Assembly (NCBI RefSeq): GCF_030253575.1
Contig: NC_080568.1
Span: 29,570,001 to 29,634,000, forward strand
DNA from: Rhododendron vialii
Lineage: Eukaryota; Streptophyta; Magnoliopsida; Ericales; Ericaceae
Direction: 5' to 3'
DNA: 64,000 bases
The stretch's first letter is position 1. Each line of letters opens with the position of its first letter. The position numbers and the translations under genes are program-made. The notes below the pieces were generated by a model that was not told the origin of the DNA, searched no databases, and saw only the letters and a list, made by a program, of their open reading frames with translations. Shown piece by piece: positions 33,922 through 44,517 of this stretch.

Positions 33922-35278
33922 CACTCTGGAGGAATGATAGTCGAGCATCGCCGAGCTATCACTGACAGCAATGATCGCCGCCGCCAGTAGCGCCTGCCAC
34001 CACCTCCAGTGGCCACCAGCGCATCCCTTCTAGTAAAACGCCTCCGCCGGTCACAACCCTTCAGGACCGCCAAGGCCAGGCCCGCCCGGAGCCAAGGTAT
34101 CCCTCTCTCTTTCTCTCTATTTCTGTACGCTCCTCCTTCTTTGCGTTTGGTCAATTTGCTCTGCCGACGTACGGATGTCTTCGTTGTGCTTTTTGTTTAT
34201 GATGGTTTCCCTGTTCTCTGTGGTTTGGCAGTGTTTGTTTGGGGTTTTTTTGGGATCAGTGCTTCTTACGCTCCTTCGTTAAAATTCAAACATAAATGGC
34301 GATGGTGTGTGCTTGGCTTTATTTTCGTTATTTTCCCTCAACTATTCTAGCCGGTTTGATGCTTTTTGGCTGTGTATTTGCTGTTTTCGTTTACTGCGTG
34401 TGTTGTGCGTTCCTTGTTCTGTGTTTAGGCCAGGTGCTTAGTTCGATTTATGCCGTTTGCTTAGGTTTGTGTGTTTTGTTATTTGTTGAGTTTTTTATGC
34501 CCAAAAATGATGCTTGTTATGCCTTCTGCATTTTCCCATTACTTTGCGGTATAGGCTCTCTAAGCGACATTTTTTTTGTGCACGGTGCTGTGAGTTAGTA
34601 TTTGTTTTCTACAGTGTGTGCAGTCACAGAGTCTACCATTGTGATTTCTGCGTATGTAACAAAATTAACCATTTAGGGAACTTGAACTGAAGGCAATCCA
34701 ATTTGGCTAAAGGGAGCACCAAAATCCTGTCGAGTTGGTTCAATTATGTAATAGAACTAGCACTGTTTGCAAGTGAGCATCGACATAGAATGGCCATTGC
34801 ATATGAAGTACGGAAAATGAATGCAAATGAGCTTCTTTTCAAGATGGCCAGTGGAGCAGTTTTAGCTTGCTCTCTGCCATTCTTCGGGATCAAAGTAATG
34901 CAAATGGAAATAAATGTTTCTCCTTGTTCAAGAATCAACAAATCCTTTGTTATTTGGCTTAGTTTTATAGATCAAAGCCAATTCAAATATCTTTGTGTGT
35001 GTATTTGAAGCCTGAAGGTGCACACACCTGCATGCAGGCAGCATTGTCTTGCAGATAGGGATTAGAACACTGAGTGTAGTTGGGACAGAGCTCATCTAGA
35101 TGCAACTTTCGCAGTATAACCAAGATGTCTTCCAGGAATCAATTTTGTTTGATTATTAGGAGGTAAAGTGTCCATGCTAATTAAATCTTAAGGTATCTTT
35201 GCATCCAGAATTTAGAAGGATGATGTCCAGTTTTCCACGTTCCTAACAAATAAAACGATGCATCTTTACTATTGCAGA
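33922..35278 (+). other. Captured gene-like sequence, unidentified
   Basis: 34009-34098 could be a first exon (MATSASLLVKRLRRSQPF..., Arg-rich, transit-peptide-like) before a GT donor. 34752-34890 holds an open stretch (FASEHRHRMAIAYEVRKMN...) that I cannot assign. The texture (GC-rich first exon, T-rich intron-like DNA, short open pieces) suggests captured genomic gene sequence. Confidence 0.35.
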
Positions 35279-35338
35279 TGATGAAGAAGCGTTTGATGTT
35301 CTATATTGTATAGTTTTCGCAATGATGGATGCTCAGGG
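35279..35338 (+). pseudogene. Captured exon fragment, probable ELMO/CED-12 domain
   Basis: Follows a TTGCAG acceptor and reads AFDVLYCIVFAMMDAQ. Plant ELMO-domain proteins contain a very similar AFDLLYCIAFKLMD.QWL segment near the end of the domain. The reading continues into unrelated sequence without a donor site, so only one exon piece was captured. Assignment is from memory of the family. Confidence 0.4.
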
Positions 35339-36021
35339 GGCTTGTACACAATCACACTGCTTCGAAACTCATCATGTTGTAGCTCAGTGCATGTTTTCCA
35401 CCCAGACAATAAATGGCTTCAATTATCGCAATAAATTTTTACTCTTGGGCTTTGAGTTTCAATAATCAAATTTAAAGTTAAACCATGATATCTTACACTT
35501 GCAGTTTTGAACTGGTTTGTGTTTGCAACGCCACATCTTTTCTGTTTTGATAAGAGTTCTAAGTTTTGCCTCACTGACTCCGTTTTTAGATGCAACAATA
35601 GTGAATAGGGAGAATTGTTATTCATCACATGGTAGGCTTGGGACATCCACAGATGTAGTCTTCTTTATCTGCTATACATTGAAATGAAAACTGAAATATT
35701 GAATGCGATTGGTTTGGGAATCAACTTACTCCCTTTATTTGCTATGGCAGAACATGGAAAAAGTGTTTGAAGATGCCATTTTCTACTTCAATATTGTCCT
35801 CTTGTTTATGTGCTTGTATTGCTTATGGTTCTATTGTTTCTCATCGATGCATATTGCTTCTTACTTGATTTATTATCCCTTCATTATTCTAGGTGTTCTT
35901 ACCAAATTTTAATGTCAACTCCATAATTTAATTTACTTATACTTCTAAAGTTCAAATTATTGATATTGGGGAGCATTACCTGAATTCATTTGTGCTTGAT
36001 TTTGTTTGGTTTTGTTGTCAG

Positions 36022-36430
36022 ATAGAAAGGATTTTGAGAAAAGAATGAAGGGTGGAAATGTGTATAGAATTGGAGCCGGTTATGTGTTCTACTTGAGGAA
36101 TGCTACAAAGAGCCAAAGGCTCCATGTCATTTGCAGTATTGACAAGTGTGATGGCTTTGGATGGGGCAGCTTCCACGTACTTTAAAAGTCATTTCATGAT
36201 TGTTGTAAGAAAATCATTTGCTGATTTTTTGGATGCTAACATTGTGTTCCCAATTTTTATTTCATAACATGTCTATGCGAGCGTTTAGAGAATTCGTTAA
36301 TATTAGTTTTGTACCCTTTTGATATGTGCAGCCTTTCTTCATCGGTGGAGGAACGAATCCCGTGTCTGTGCTTTCTGGTTTTGACGCTGTGACTCTTGCA
36401 ATTGCCTTCAATATAAGCATTATGTACTAA
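36022..36430 (+). pseudogene. Captured vicilin-like cupin gene fragment
   Basis: Two exons: 36022-36176 and 36332-36430, with CAG acceptors and a GTACTT donor. The first reads GGNVYRIGAGYVFYL..., then RLHVICSID. The second reads PFFIGGGTNPVSVLSGFD, then AFNISIMY-stop. The spliced junction (GSFH/PFFIGGG) matches the GTFQPFFIGGG region of vicilin-like seed storage/cupin proteins. The N-terminal cupin domain and the C-terminal remainder are missing, so it cannot make a storage protein. Whether it is transcribed from the Helitron is unknown. Confidence 0.7.
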
Positions 36431-37923
36431 TGGTTAGACCATAGTGCTATGTAACTATATGTGCACTAATTCATGCAATCCTCATATTTAACATGCCATA
36501 TGAAATTCTTGTATCGAATTGATATCATAAGCACTGTAGTTCATAATCTCATAATTCAATGCCACCCTTCACAACCTTCTCCCTCTTTCAGAATTCAAGG
36601 CCATCCTATCATTAAAATCGCTTTTCCTACCCGCTTTGAAATACAATGTTCTGAAATCGCAACTCAGCTGGTTGTGAAAGCTAGTAAGCCAGCTTTCATT
36701 TTATCCGCTCGTGTTGAAAGGAAAAGAGAAGGTTATTATGGTTACAATTTTTGCCAACTATGCCCAGTATTTCTTGATACCAGCTTGTGCGCCCAGTATT
36801 TCTTTATACCAGTGGCGCACGGTTGCCTCTGGAGCAAATAACATGCACATTCAAATATGCTATTATTTGAACTTCAAATAGTGCAGTTGGAGAGCAAACA
36901 AAAAGATTGAACCTCACTTTGAATTTTTGTAAATAAATTACGATTCCAAATTAGACAATTAGAACTTTGATTTTAGGTGAGTAATTTAGATCAATCATTA
37001 GTTACTTTCTTAGAACTAATTTCTTTATGCTAACTAGCAACCGATTGTACTGGTTAGATTTGTCAGGAAGGGTGAAAAGATTAGCAACTAGCTATGACTT
37101 GGTTTGAGGATGATTTTCAAGTTTTGGTTTAACTTTTGTTCTAATTTGAGATTTTTTCCCTCTTTGCAGATACGATCCTATTGCTGAGTGGCCGTCCATT
37201 ACACGTCTTGAATTAAGTAAATACATTTGCTTCCGCTTCGTCAATTGTTATACTTCATGTTCGTCTTCTTTCCCCTCAACAAAATGGTGGTGGTGTCTAT
37301 TTCCTTGTCTTGTGTTTTCTCTGTCATGTCTTTCTTAGCCTTTCTCTCTTCCACTCCTCTTTTGCGAGGGCTAAGAGATCTGGTTATGCTGCTGTTTATC
37401 CATGAGCCATGCTTTTATCAACTCCAAATTTTGTGGAGGGCTAAGAAACTATTATGTGTCTTGCTGCTGTCAAGGGTCGAGCTTGAGTTGCTAGCTGCTG
37501 TCAAGGGTCGAGCTTGAGTTGCTAGCCTTTTCTAGCCTCTATCCTTGGTTAATGTCATTTGTCAATATCTAATGTCAGCTCCTAATTCATCAAGGACTAG
37601 AGGGTCGTCGTTTGGTTTTTCTTTCTTGTCACCTCTCAACGTTTGGGAGGACTATAAAGTTATTTTTTGATCCCAATTCCAACTTCTAGATGCAAATTTT
37701 ATAGCTCTGACCCTCTCACAAGCATGCTTTCACTCAATGGGAAAAAAAATGATGCTGCTGAAGTTTTCCCATTGATGCTCTTTCATTTCTTGTGACTGTC
37801 AACTGTTTTTGCTACACCCCTACATTTCCACCCTAACAATCAAAAACAGCATCAATTTCTGCCCTCAAACAAAAAACGTCCTCTTTAACGGGCATGATTC
37901 TTGTGTTTTGCACGAGGCAGGAC
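36431..37923 (+). other. 3' part of second Helitron, no gene identified
   Basis: Contains a frame of 122 codons (36473-36841) and one of 96 codons (37227-37517) that I cannot relate to any family. Short tandem duplications: GCCCAGTATTTCTT at 36760 and 36791, and a 30-bp unit (CTGTCAAGGGTCGAGCTTGA) at 37468 and 37498. Confidence 0.4.
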
Positions 37924-37927
37924 CTAG

Positions 37928-38373
37928 TGAAAGAAAAAGAAACTCAGAAGAAAAGTCTCAGCAGCCTCCTGTTTTTCCGTGGGAATCAGTCCTCCCTATT
38001 GCTGTCTTCTTTTCTAAAATATATATATAACTCTATTTTTCTACTACCTGTCGAAGTCGTGGGCCAGGCCTAATTTTTTTACTTAGTCCAAGACTTGGTC
38101 AAAATAAGATGTACTCCGTAATGAATAGTAGCCCTTTGGCCCACCATAAAAACATGTATAACTTCTATTTTTCTGCTACCAATTACGCCTTCAAGATCAC
38201 GTGCACGCTTGGAATGTTTTTAAGGCCCAATTCTTTTAGTTCTAGCCATGACCTAGAATGTATTCCAATCTATTCTTCAAAATACCTGCAACACAAAAAT
38301 CAAGCATTAAAACATCAAGTAATAAAATAAATAGACTTAGCAATGATAAATTAGGGGGCGCTTATGTGAACAT
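37928..38373 (-). repeat. 5' LTR of the gypsy element, distal part
   Basis: Matches 28044-28410 plus 18603-18700, i.e. the sequence around the Helitron insertion without the Helitron. Interrupted at 38373 by a solo LTR; its last 14 bp are at 39527-39540. Confidence 0.85.
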
Positions 38374-39521
38374 TGATAAGTGCCAAAATATACATATTTT
38401 GGCCCTCCAATCTATATTTATTAGTCTTTTATTTTTGTTAACTGATTTTTATTCTGTGTTTTAATGTTTATAGATTGCTCGAGCTCGGTTTCCAATAATT
38501 TGGGTAAAAAGAAGATTTTATAGAAGTTTTGGATCAAAATGCAAAGTCCTTCGAAGTTGAATGGCTAATGTTTTATGTGAAGTCCAAGGGCCATTATGTA
38601 ATTATTGCCTTCAATCCCTATAAAGCCAACTTTGTTACCCTACTGATGGGTCAGCAGCCGTGGAAAAAAAAGAAAAACGTACCAAGCCGTGGAAAAGAAG
38701 AGAAAGGACGGACGGGGCTGTTGCCAAGATCTCTTTCGGTTCCGATAATTTTTTCTTTCTTCTGCGTTTTGTTCCTATCAAGTTTTAAAGCTTTGTTTAA
38801 TTACTCGTACTGAGGTAACTCGTTTTAATTTCTGTTTTTAATAAAAGTTATTCGCTGGTATTTAATTAGTTGTTATTTTATGTTTATTTGCTATCTCGCG
38901 TAATAGAAGCATGTTTCAATCTAAGGTTTATTTTGCTTCTTACTTCTTGTTTAATAATGAGTGAGTAGTCGTACAGGTAAGGTCGCGGGGTGATTAGCGC
39001 ACCGTGGCTAGTTCGGACACTGCTTCTTTTATCAAACAATAAAAAAAAACGATTTTAGATTGGAAAATACTTCCCGCGGACGAACCTGGGCATCGTCGGA
39101 GCTCATGTGAACGGGAGAATGGGGGTCCAAAACTCATTCTTCGCTGCGCATGGGTATAAGGCGACCATAGGGTTTCGCATCTTGCGGGGTATCTATTTCA
39201 ATCTAAAATTAAACGTTTTTAAGAACTCCAAACAGAGCAGGTTAATCCGGACTAGTTACAAGTGCTATGAACCCTACGACTGTACCTCTTTTAATTATTT
39301 GAAAAATACAATCAATTTCTAGGTTTCAATTTAATCTCAATCAAAATGACAAAGGGTGGCTACCTAAGAGCCCATTTAAATTATAACAACCCGAGTTTTT
39401 AGTCAGCACACATCACCGTCTTTGTGGATTCGACTCCGGTCTTACCGGGTATTGTGCTACGTCGGTCTCCGCCCTACGCTTGGGGCAACCCATTAATTTA
39501 GGACTAGGAAATCGTCAAGCA
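38374..39521 (+). mobile_element. Solo LTR with AACAT duplication
   Basis: TGATAAGTGCC...CGTCAAGCA, 1,148 bp, flanked by AACAT at 38369-38373 and 39522-39526. Its 3' half is related to the LTR of the host gypsy element but in the opposite orientation, so it is a relative that inserted into the 5' LTR and then lost its interior. Confidence 0.9.
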
Positions 39522-39540
39522 AACATTTACGCGCCTATCA

Positions 39541-39747
39541 AAGAGAGAAAGAGGAGAGAGTGGTGGGGTGAGAAGAGAGAGAGTATTTCAATCTGGACGG
39601 TCCAGCATCCTTTTGGACGGTCCAGATACGCCGCTCGGAGACTATGTGGGTATGGCCTCGTAGTAGCCACTCAACACCCAAAAATTTCTCAAAAAGAAAA
39701 GAATCTCGTAGATATCAAGGAGTCAGATGGGACCATGTATAGCACGA
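39541..39747. repeat. P450-unit flank, right side of the retrotransposon nest
   Basis: Matches 63100-63297 upstream of copy 5 and continues the unit broken at 17849. Confidence 0.75.
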
Positions 39748-41071
39748 TGACAGGTTTGTAAATACGCCTATTTACACTCCCTAACTTAGGCTTGTTATGT
39801 CCATTTAACAAGCTACTTGGGGTTTGATACTTGTTAATTGTGTTTTAAGATTCTCGGAGCCGATGGTTAACATTTGAAGCTAAAAGCATAAAATCATATT
39901 TTACGCAAAGTCGATGTCAAACCAATTGATCTAGAGATGACCAAACTACATTGGATAGCGAGAAACACCCAATCAAATTCCTAGCTAACTAATGGAAATT
40001 TTTGAAGCATAAAGTTCTACACGTGGTTAGTGGCTGGGAATTGGGCCATTTATTTGCCATGATTTGTAACAAAACGGTAGAGTTTGGAAAAAGTGGCCCA
40101 TTAATTATAATTTGGGAAGGACTTGGGCTGGAAATACAATTCTCGGTGCACACACGGCAGCAACTATATATTGAAGGGAAGGGTTTTGTTTCAGGAGGAC
40201 TTTCACACACGGACGAAACAGAAAAAAAAAAAAGAGGTGGAAAAAGAACGGGGGCTGCCATCAGGAGGATGGGTTCCGAATCTTGATTTTTGCAGCTTTA
40301 GAATACATAGTTTTCTTAAGTTCTCTTTTTCTTTCAAGTTTTTGATGCTTTATTCAATTATTCGCACTCCGATAATTAGTTTTAATTTATGTTCTTAATT
40401 AAAGTTATTCGTTGGTATTCAATTAGTTGTTATCTCTCATTTATTTTCTTTCTCCAGTATTAGAAGCATGATTCAAATTAGAGTTTCTTCTTTTTCATAC
40501 ATAATGATTAGTGAGTAGTCGTATAGGTAGGATCGCAAAGTGATTAGCACACTGTGGCCAGTTCGGACATTACTCCTATTTTCAAACAATAAAAAAAAAG
40601 ATTTTAGATTGGAAAAATACTTTCCGTAGACAAATCCGGGCATTGTCCGAATCCATGTGAACGGGGAAATGAGGGTCCAAAACTCATTCTCCGCTGCACA
40701 TGGGTAAACGGCGACCATAAAGGTTTGCATCTTGCGAGGTATCTTTTTCAATTTAAATTGAATGTTTTTAAGAACACTGAATGAAACAGGTTAATCTGGA
40801 CTGGTTGCGAGTGCTATGAACCCTACGACAGTACCTCCTTTAAATTATTTGAAAAGAACAATCAATTTTCTAGGTTTTGATTAATCTCCGCATAAAACGA
40901 CAAGGGGTGACTACCTAAGAGCCTGTTAAATTAGTAAAACCTGAGTTTTTAGTCAGTACACATCACTTTCTCTGTGGATTCGACTCCGGACTTACCGGAT
41001 ATTGTGCTATGTCAGTCTTCGCCCTATGCTTGGAACAACCCAATAATTTAGGACTAGAAAATCGTCAAGCA
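39748..41071 (+). mobile_element. Solo LTR with CACGA duplication
   Basis: TGACAGGTTTG...CGTCAAGCA, 1,324 bp, flanked by CACGA at 39743-39747 and 41072-41076. The uninterrupted site TATAGCACGATTAGACTTGC is present at 63290-63309. The 3' 700 bp are related to the other LTRs of this family; the first 550 bp differ. The open frames inside (40002-40286 and others) are not conserved. Confidence 0.9.
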
Positions 41072-41544
41072 CACGACTAGACTTGCCCCAGTTTGCTTGC
41101 TTTTTGTTACACAATAAATCAACTCTAAATGCTGCCTCCCAAAAGTTTTACGTTCGAAATCTTCTAGGAGCTACCATGTAACTCATTTGGAATCAGTTCA
41201 TACGGTGTTTTGCTCCAATTTTATTTGGGCTTCCGACAAGTGTTCGGTAAAATGTCTAGAACAGGATGTGGAAGTATTAGCTCAAGTGATGGAGTGTCGT
41301 GTGAGATCTCTTCCATTGAATTACATTGGGCTCCCACTTGGTGCTAATCTTAAAAAAATGGGGTTCTTGCTGGCCGGCCCATTTTTGTCTCTACATATTC
41401 ATCCAGCCCCACCCCACGTTGAACCCATTCCCCACAAACCCTATTTTAAGTGAGGTACCCAATATACCCCTATTTACTAAACCCGCGCAGTAAGAGATGA
41501 AAATTGACTTCTCGGTATTGTAGCCCCTCTCTCTCTCTCCAGAA

Positions 41545-41816
41545 ATGGCCTAAGTCACCGCCCACCCCGTCGTCTCAGTCCAAACCTTCGACTCCCACAT
41601 GTCGACCGACAAGGACGCTCTCCCCTTGCCCTCCACCATGATGGCCCCGATCTGGTCCGAAATCGTCACCCACGTCCACTCCCTAGTCTCCAAGAACAAC
41701 CGCTTGCCCTACGCCAACAACCAGACCTCCGCCGAGCCATGGGGCATCGGCCATGCCGTGGCATGAATCTGAGGGTTCCCGACAATGGGACCCACCGGGC
41801 CGGCCAAGGAGCGTTG
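41545..41816 (+). pseudogene. Captured 60S ribosomal protein L4 (RPL4) fragment
   Basis: Begins ATGGCC then an immediate TAA. It continues with HPVVSVQTFDSHMSTD..LPLPSTMMAPI.SEIVTHVHSLVSKNNRLPYA...QTSAEPWGIGHAV and, after a frame change, RVPDNGTHRAGQGA. This matches the N-terminal ~100 residues of plant RPL4/uL4 (RPLV.VQ, MSTD, V..FVH..ISKNSRQPYA, HQTSAESWGTGRAV, RVPGGGTHRAGQGA). About eight residues are missing before QTSAE. GC-rich compared with its surroundings. Nonfunctional: stops and a frameshift. Confidence 0.8.
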
Positions 41817-42044
41817 AAGAAAGAGAGAAAGGAAAAATACAAGTATTTAGCGCAACAAATTGGTCGTTACGTTTTTTTCCAAAATGTATTCATGAATTAC
41901 TCTTTGCTGGTTTTATAGGCTTGAAATTAGATCACGAATCTGTGATCTGCTTTATACATGCAGAATTGTTGACGGTGATTTTGATTTTTGGTGATTGATT
42001 AGGTCATGCGCGATTTTAGATGGAATGTTCTGTGCGGGCCTTTT

Positions 42045-42580
42045 TTTTGTATTGTGAATTTTTTTTTTTTGAAGGTGTGAATTTTTTTTTTTCTCGAAGG
42101 TGTGAATTCTTAATTTGGTGCTGTGAATTCTGTCTTTTTCAAAGATGCGAATTCTGCAAAAGGGTATAATATGAAATTATGGGGATGTGAATTATGCAAA
42201 AGATTTGAAAAGGACTGTAAATTGATATGTAAATTTTAGGGATATGTGAATTTTGTAAAGGTGTGTGAATTTTGCAAATGGTGTACTAGGGCCAAATTCA
42301 CACACTCAAGAATTCATATCAATAATTTACCCAAAATTTTGAGGGTGTGAATAGTGCAAAGGAGTGTCAATTAGGGGGTGTGAATTCTTTCAAATGAGTG
42401 TGAATTTTGCAACAAAAAAAAAGAAGATGAATAGTAAAAATGAGATGTGAATTTTGTGCGATGTGAATTCTTTGGGTACGAATTTTGTGAGGTGTGAATT
42501 CTGTGGGGTGTGAATTTTGTGAATTTTGTGATGTGTGAATTCTGTGCGGTGTGAATTCTGTGAGGTGTCAATTTTAGGAG
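42045..42580. repeat. Degenerate GTGTGAATTTTG minisatellite-like array
   Basis: More than 15 imperfect copies of a unit around GTGTGAATTTTGTG, spaced 12-45 bp apart, within the Pack-MULE-like element. Coding frames across it are repeat artefacts. Confidence 0.8.
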
Positions 42581-43051
42581 TGTTGAAAAGTGACAAGGGT
42601 AAAATAGTAAAATCATCTTTAAAAAGGAGCTGAATGGGATAGCTCTACAAAAAATGGTTTGCATGGAACTCCAAGCAAAAAATGGGACCAGCCAAGAATT
42701 TCCCGTAAAAAAATTCAAAGTTGGCAGCCTGTGGTAGATAGGGTGGAGAAAAGATTGGCAGTGTGGACACTTATCAACTCTAATACAATCAATCTGCCTA
42801 TAAATAAATAAATTTTTATGTTAACAATTGACCAAACTTTTTACCAATTTCTTGTGTCATGATCACTCGGGTACACATACCCTCATCTCTCTCTAAATTA
42901 TTATTATTGTTCAGTTTATCACATTTTCTTTTCTTTCCAGAACAAGATAAGAATCATCAAAATTATACAAAAAACTCTCAAAATGTGCCAGTATTACTAT
43001 TATATCCAATATGTACTCATGAAAATACAGATACACATTTCATACATATTA

Positions 43052-43289
43052 CCCCCTCCATCTCAATTAATTTAACTGCTCTCTACGGGAGACCATGAAG
43101 CTTTGACCTCAAAAAATAAAGTGCTTTTAGAATTAATTTTTAACTTTGTTTTGCACCATTCAAAAGATCTCCATGTATACTTTCAAACGGTAAAAAAAAG
43201 TTCCAAAAAAGATTATAAAAAATATGATTTTTTTAAAAATCAAAATGACACGACTTTACACAAGGAGCATTTAAAGAGATGAAGAGAGT
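43052..43289. mobile_element. Stowaway-type MITE (unit 2)
   Basis: Same insertion as at 591-830, with a mutated 5' end (CCCCCTCCATCTC). Position relative to the P450 stop codon is the same, so the insertion preceded duplication. Confidence 0.75.
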
Positions 43290-44021
43290 GCAATAATAGG
43301 AGCTTTAAGTACTTTCACATGGTAGTCCAATTAGCAAGACCAGGGAGTTGCAATAAGAAGCAAAGGCAACTTTTTGTGAATAGTGATACCAGCAACTTCA
43401 CTCACATCCAACTCCACACCATCAGGCAATGCAAAATCAAACTTGTGCACAAGATTTGCGACGACCAACTCATTGACCGCCGCCGCGAACTGAATCCCTG
43501 GGCACCCCCTCCTCCCCGCTCCAAATGGAATCAACTCAAAATCCTGCCCTCTAAAATCGATCGGACGGTTCAAAAACCTCTCGGGCCTAAACTCCTCGGG
43601 CTCGTCCCACGACGCTGGATCCCGGCCGATCGACCAAGCATTGACAACCACGCGCGTCCCGGCCGCAACATCGTAGCCCATTATTCTGACGTCTTTGGTC
43701 GACTCCCGAGGCACGAGAAGGGGAACCGGAGGATGGACGCGTAGAGTCTCCTTGATCACGGCTTTTAGGTAGGGCATTTGGTCTAGATCGTCCTCGGTTA
43801 TGGGTTGGTTGGGTTGGGTTGTTCTTCGGACTTCGGCTTGGAGTTTTTTCATGGCTTGAGGATGTTTTAGAAGCTCTGTCATTGCCCATTCTAGGGCTGT
43901 GGATGTAGTATCAGTTCCACCAGCAAATACATCCTACAAGACAAAAAAAAAAAAAACAAACAAACTCCTATGAGTTTTATTTAGTATACATTTCTTGTTT
44001 GTTTATTTGATAAGAAGAACC

Positions 44022-44395
44022 GTAATGCTACTTGCACATACACTTTTTACACATATCTTACACATACACTTTTATAGGGCCCACCTCAGGTCCGACCAAT
44101 CTGATCCGAATCGCTCATTATTTTTAAAATAATTTTTAAAGAGTTCCTGTAAAAAATTAACTCGATAGGATATCAGTAAGGGTTTTTTTAGAAATCATAT
44201 GGTGAAACAGTCTAATTCGCACTGCGATTTCTGAAAAAGCCCTTACCAATATCCTATCGAGTTGATTTTTTACAGAAACTGTTAAAACATTATTTTAAAA
44301 ATAATGAGCGGTTTGGATCATATTGGTGAAATCCGAGGTGGGCCCCATAAAAGTGTATGTGCAATATATGTGTATAAATGTATGTGTCCTTAGCA
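44022..44395. mobile_element. Fold-back MITE in intron of copy 4
   Basis: An almost complete palindrome of about 370 bp. TGCTACTTGCACATACA...GGGCCCACCTCAGGT on the left is answered by ACCTGAGGTGGGCCC-like sequence and TGTATGTGTCCTTAGCATT on the right, and the halves pair through the middle (CCTATCGAGTTGATTTTTTACAG). No coding capacity. Confidence 0.75.
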
Positions 44396-44517
44396 TTTTT
44401 GAAAGACGAATCTCTTTGACAGCAAGTTAAGAATCTCTTTGACACCAATTATACACGGATCCTCCGTGTAGAAGGAAGTGCCCACCAACTTAATAAAAAG
44501 AAGACAAGTGAGTGTGG

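Larger units (their letters stand above)
32315..37927 (+). mobile_element. Gene-capturing Helitron-like element (non-autonomous)
   Basis: 5,613 bp between two halves of the 5' LTR. It begins TCCCTACCGTATATAAAAAG, close to the usual plant Helitron 5' end, and finishes CTAG (37924-37927) followed by T. A 6-bp stem hairpin (CTTGTG/CACGAG) ends 11 nt before the terminus. No terminal inverted repeat and no target duplication. It encodes no transposase but carries split gene-like exons: a probable ELMO-domain piece at 35279 and two vicilin-like cupin exons at 36022-36430. This is typical of Helitrons that capture host genes. The 5' junction lies in a TT run, so the exact A/T target cannot be fixed. 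The empty site is at 18588-18602. Confidence 0.75.
17850..39540 (-). mobile_element. Ty3/gypsy-type LTR retrotransposon, gag-only, heavily nested
   Basis: One element of about 5.58 kb spread over 21.7 kb by later insertions. 5' LTR: 39527-39540, 37928-38373 and 31543-32314 (about 1,232 bp). 3' LTR: 28044-28410 and 17850-18700 (about 1,218 bp). The LTR begins TGATA(C/G)GCGCGTAAAT and ends CGTCAAGCA (mutated to CAAATA in the 3' copy). The primer site lies at 31521-31540 and the purine tract at 28411-28418. The flanking 5-mers are GAGAG (17845-17849) and AAGAG (39541-39545), one mismatch. Only a gag fragment is present; no protease, RT or integrase, so it depended on a relative. The tRNA-Asp-like primer site suggests the Athila/Tat side of Ty3/gypsy. 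Confidence 0.85.
41360..42705. mobile_element. Pack-MULE-like element carrying an RPL4 fragment
   Basis: Bounded by the 9-bp direct repeat TAAAAAAAT at 41351-41359 and 42706-42714, the duplication length of Mutator-like elements. Ends form imperfect inverted repeats: GGGGTTCTTGCTGG..CCCATTTTT on the left, CGGGAAATTCTTGGCTGGTCCCATTTTTT inverted on the right. The unoccupied site is in unit 1 at 211-222. No transposase. It holds a fragment of a ribosomal protein gene (41545-41816) and a minisatellite-like stretch (42045-42580). The A-rich target makes the exact duplication length slightly uncertain. Confidence 0.75.
41077..42780 (+). pseudogene. LINE reverse transcriptase fragment, unit 2, split by a transposon
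   Basis: 41144-41350 and 42706-42780 together match the LINE fragment of unit 1 (1-340). The reading CLEQDVEVLAQVMECRVRSLPLNYIGLPLGAN stops where the element at 41360-42705 entered; the remainder follows after it. A small deletion lies at 42770, where unit 1 has the WERRFISFGG segment. Confidence 0.75.

Noticed and set aside
34009-34350. 113-codon frame as a complete small membrane protein
   Set aside because: After about 30 codons it runs through a GT donor into T-rich intron-like DNA; hydrophobicity comes from T-rich codons.
40002-40286. 94-codon frame inside the solo LTR at 39748-41071
   Set aside because: Lies inside an LTR, is not conserved in the related LTRs and has no family resemblance.
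42371-42718. 115-codon frame rich in HKIHTSQNS repeats
   Set aside because: A translation of the degenerate GTGTGAATTTTG array on the opposite strand, not a gene.
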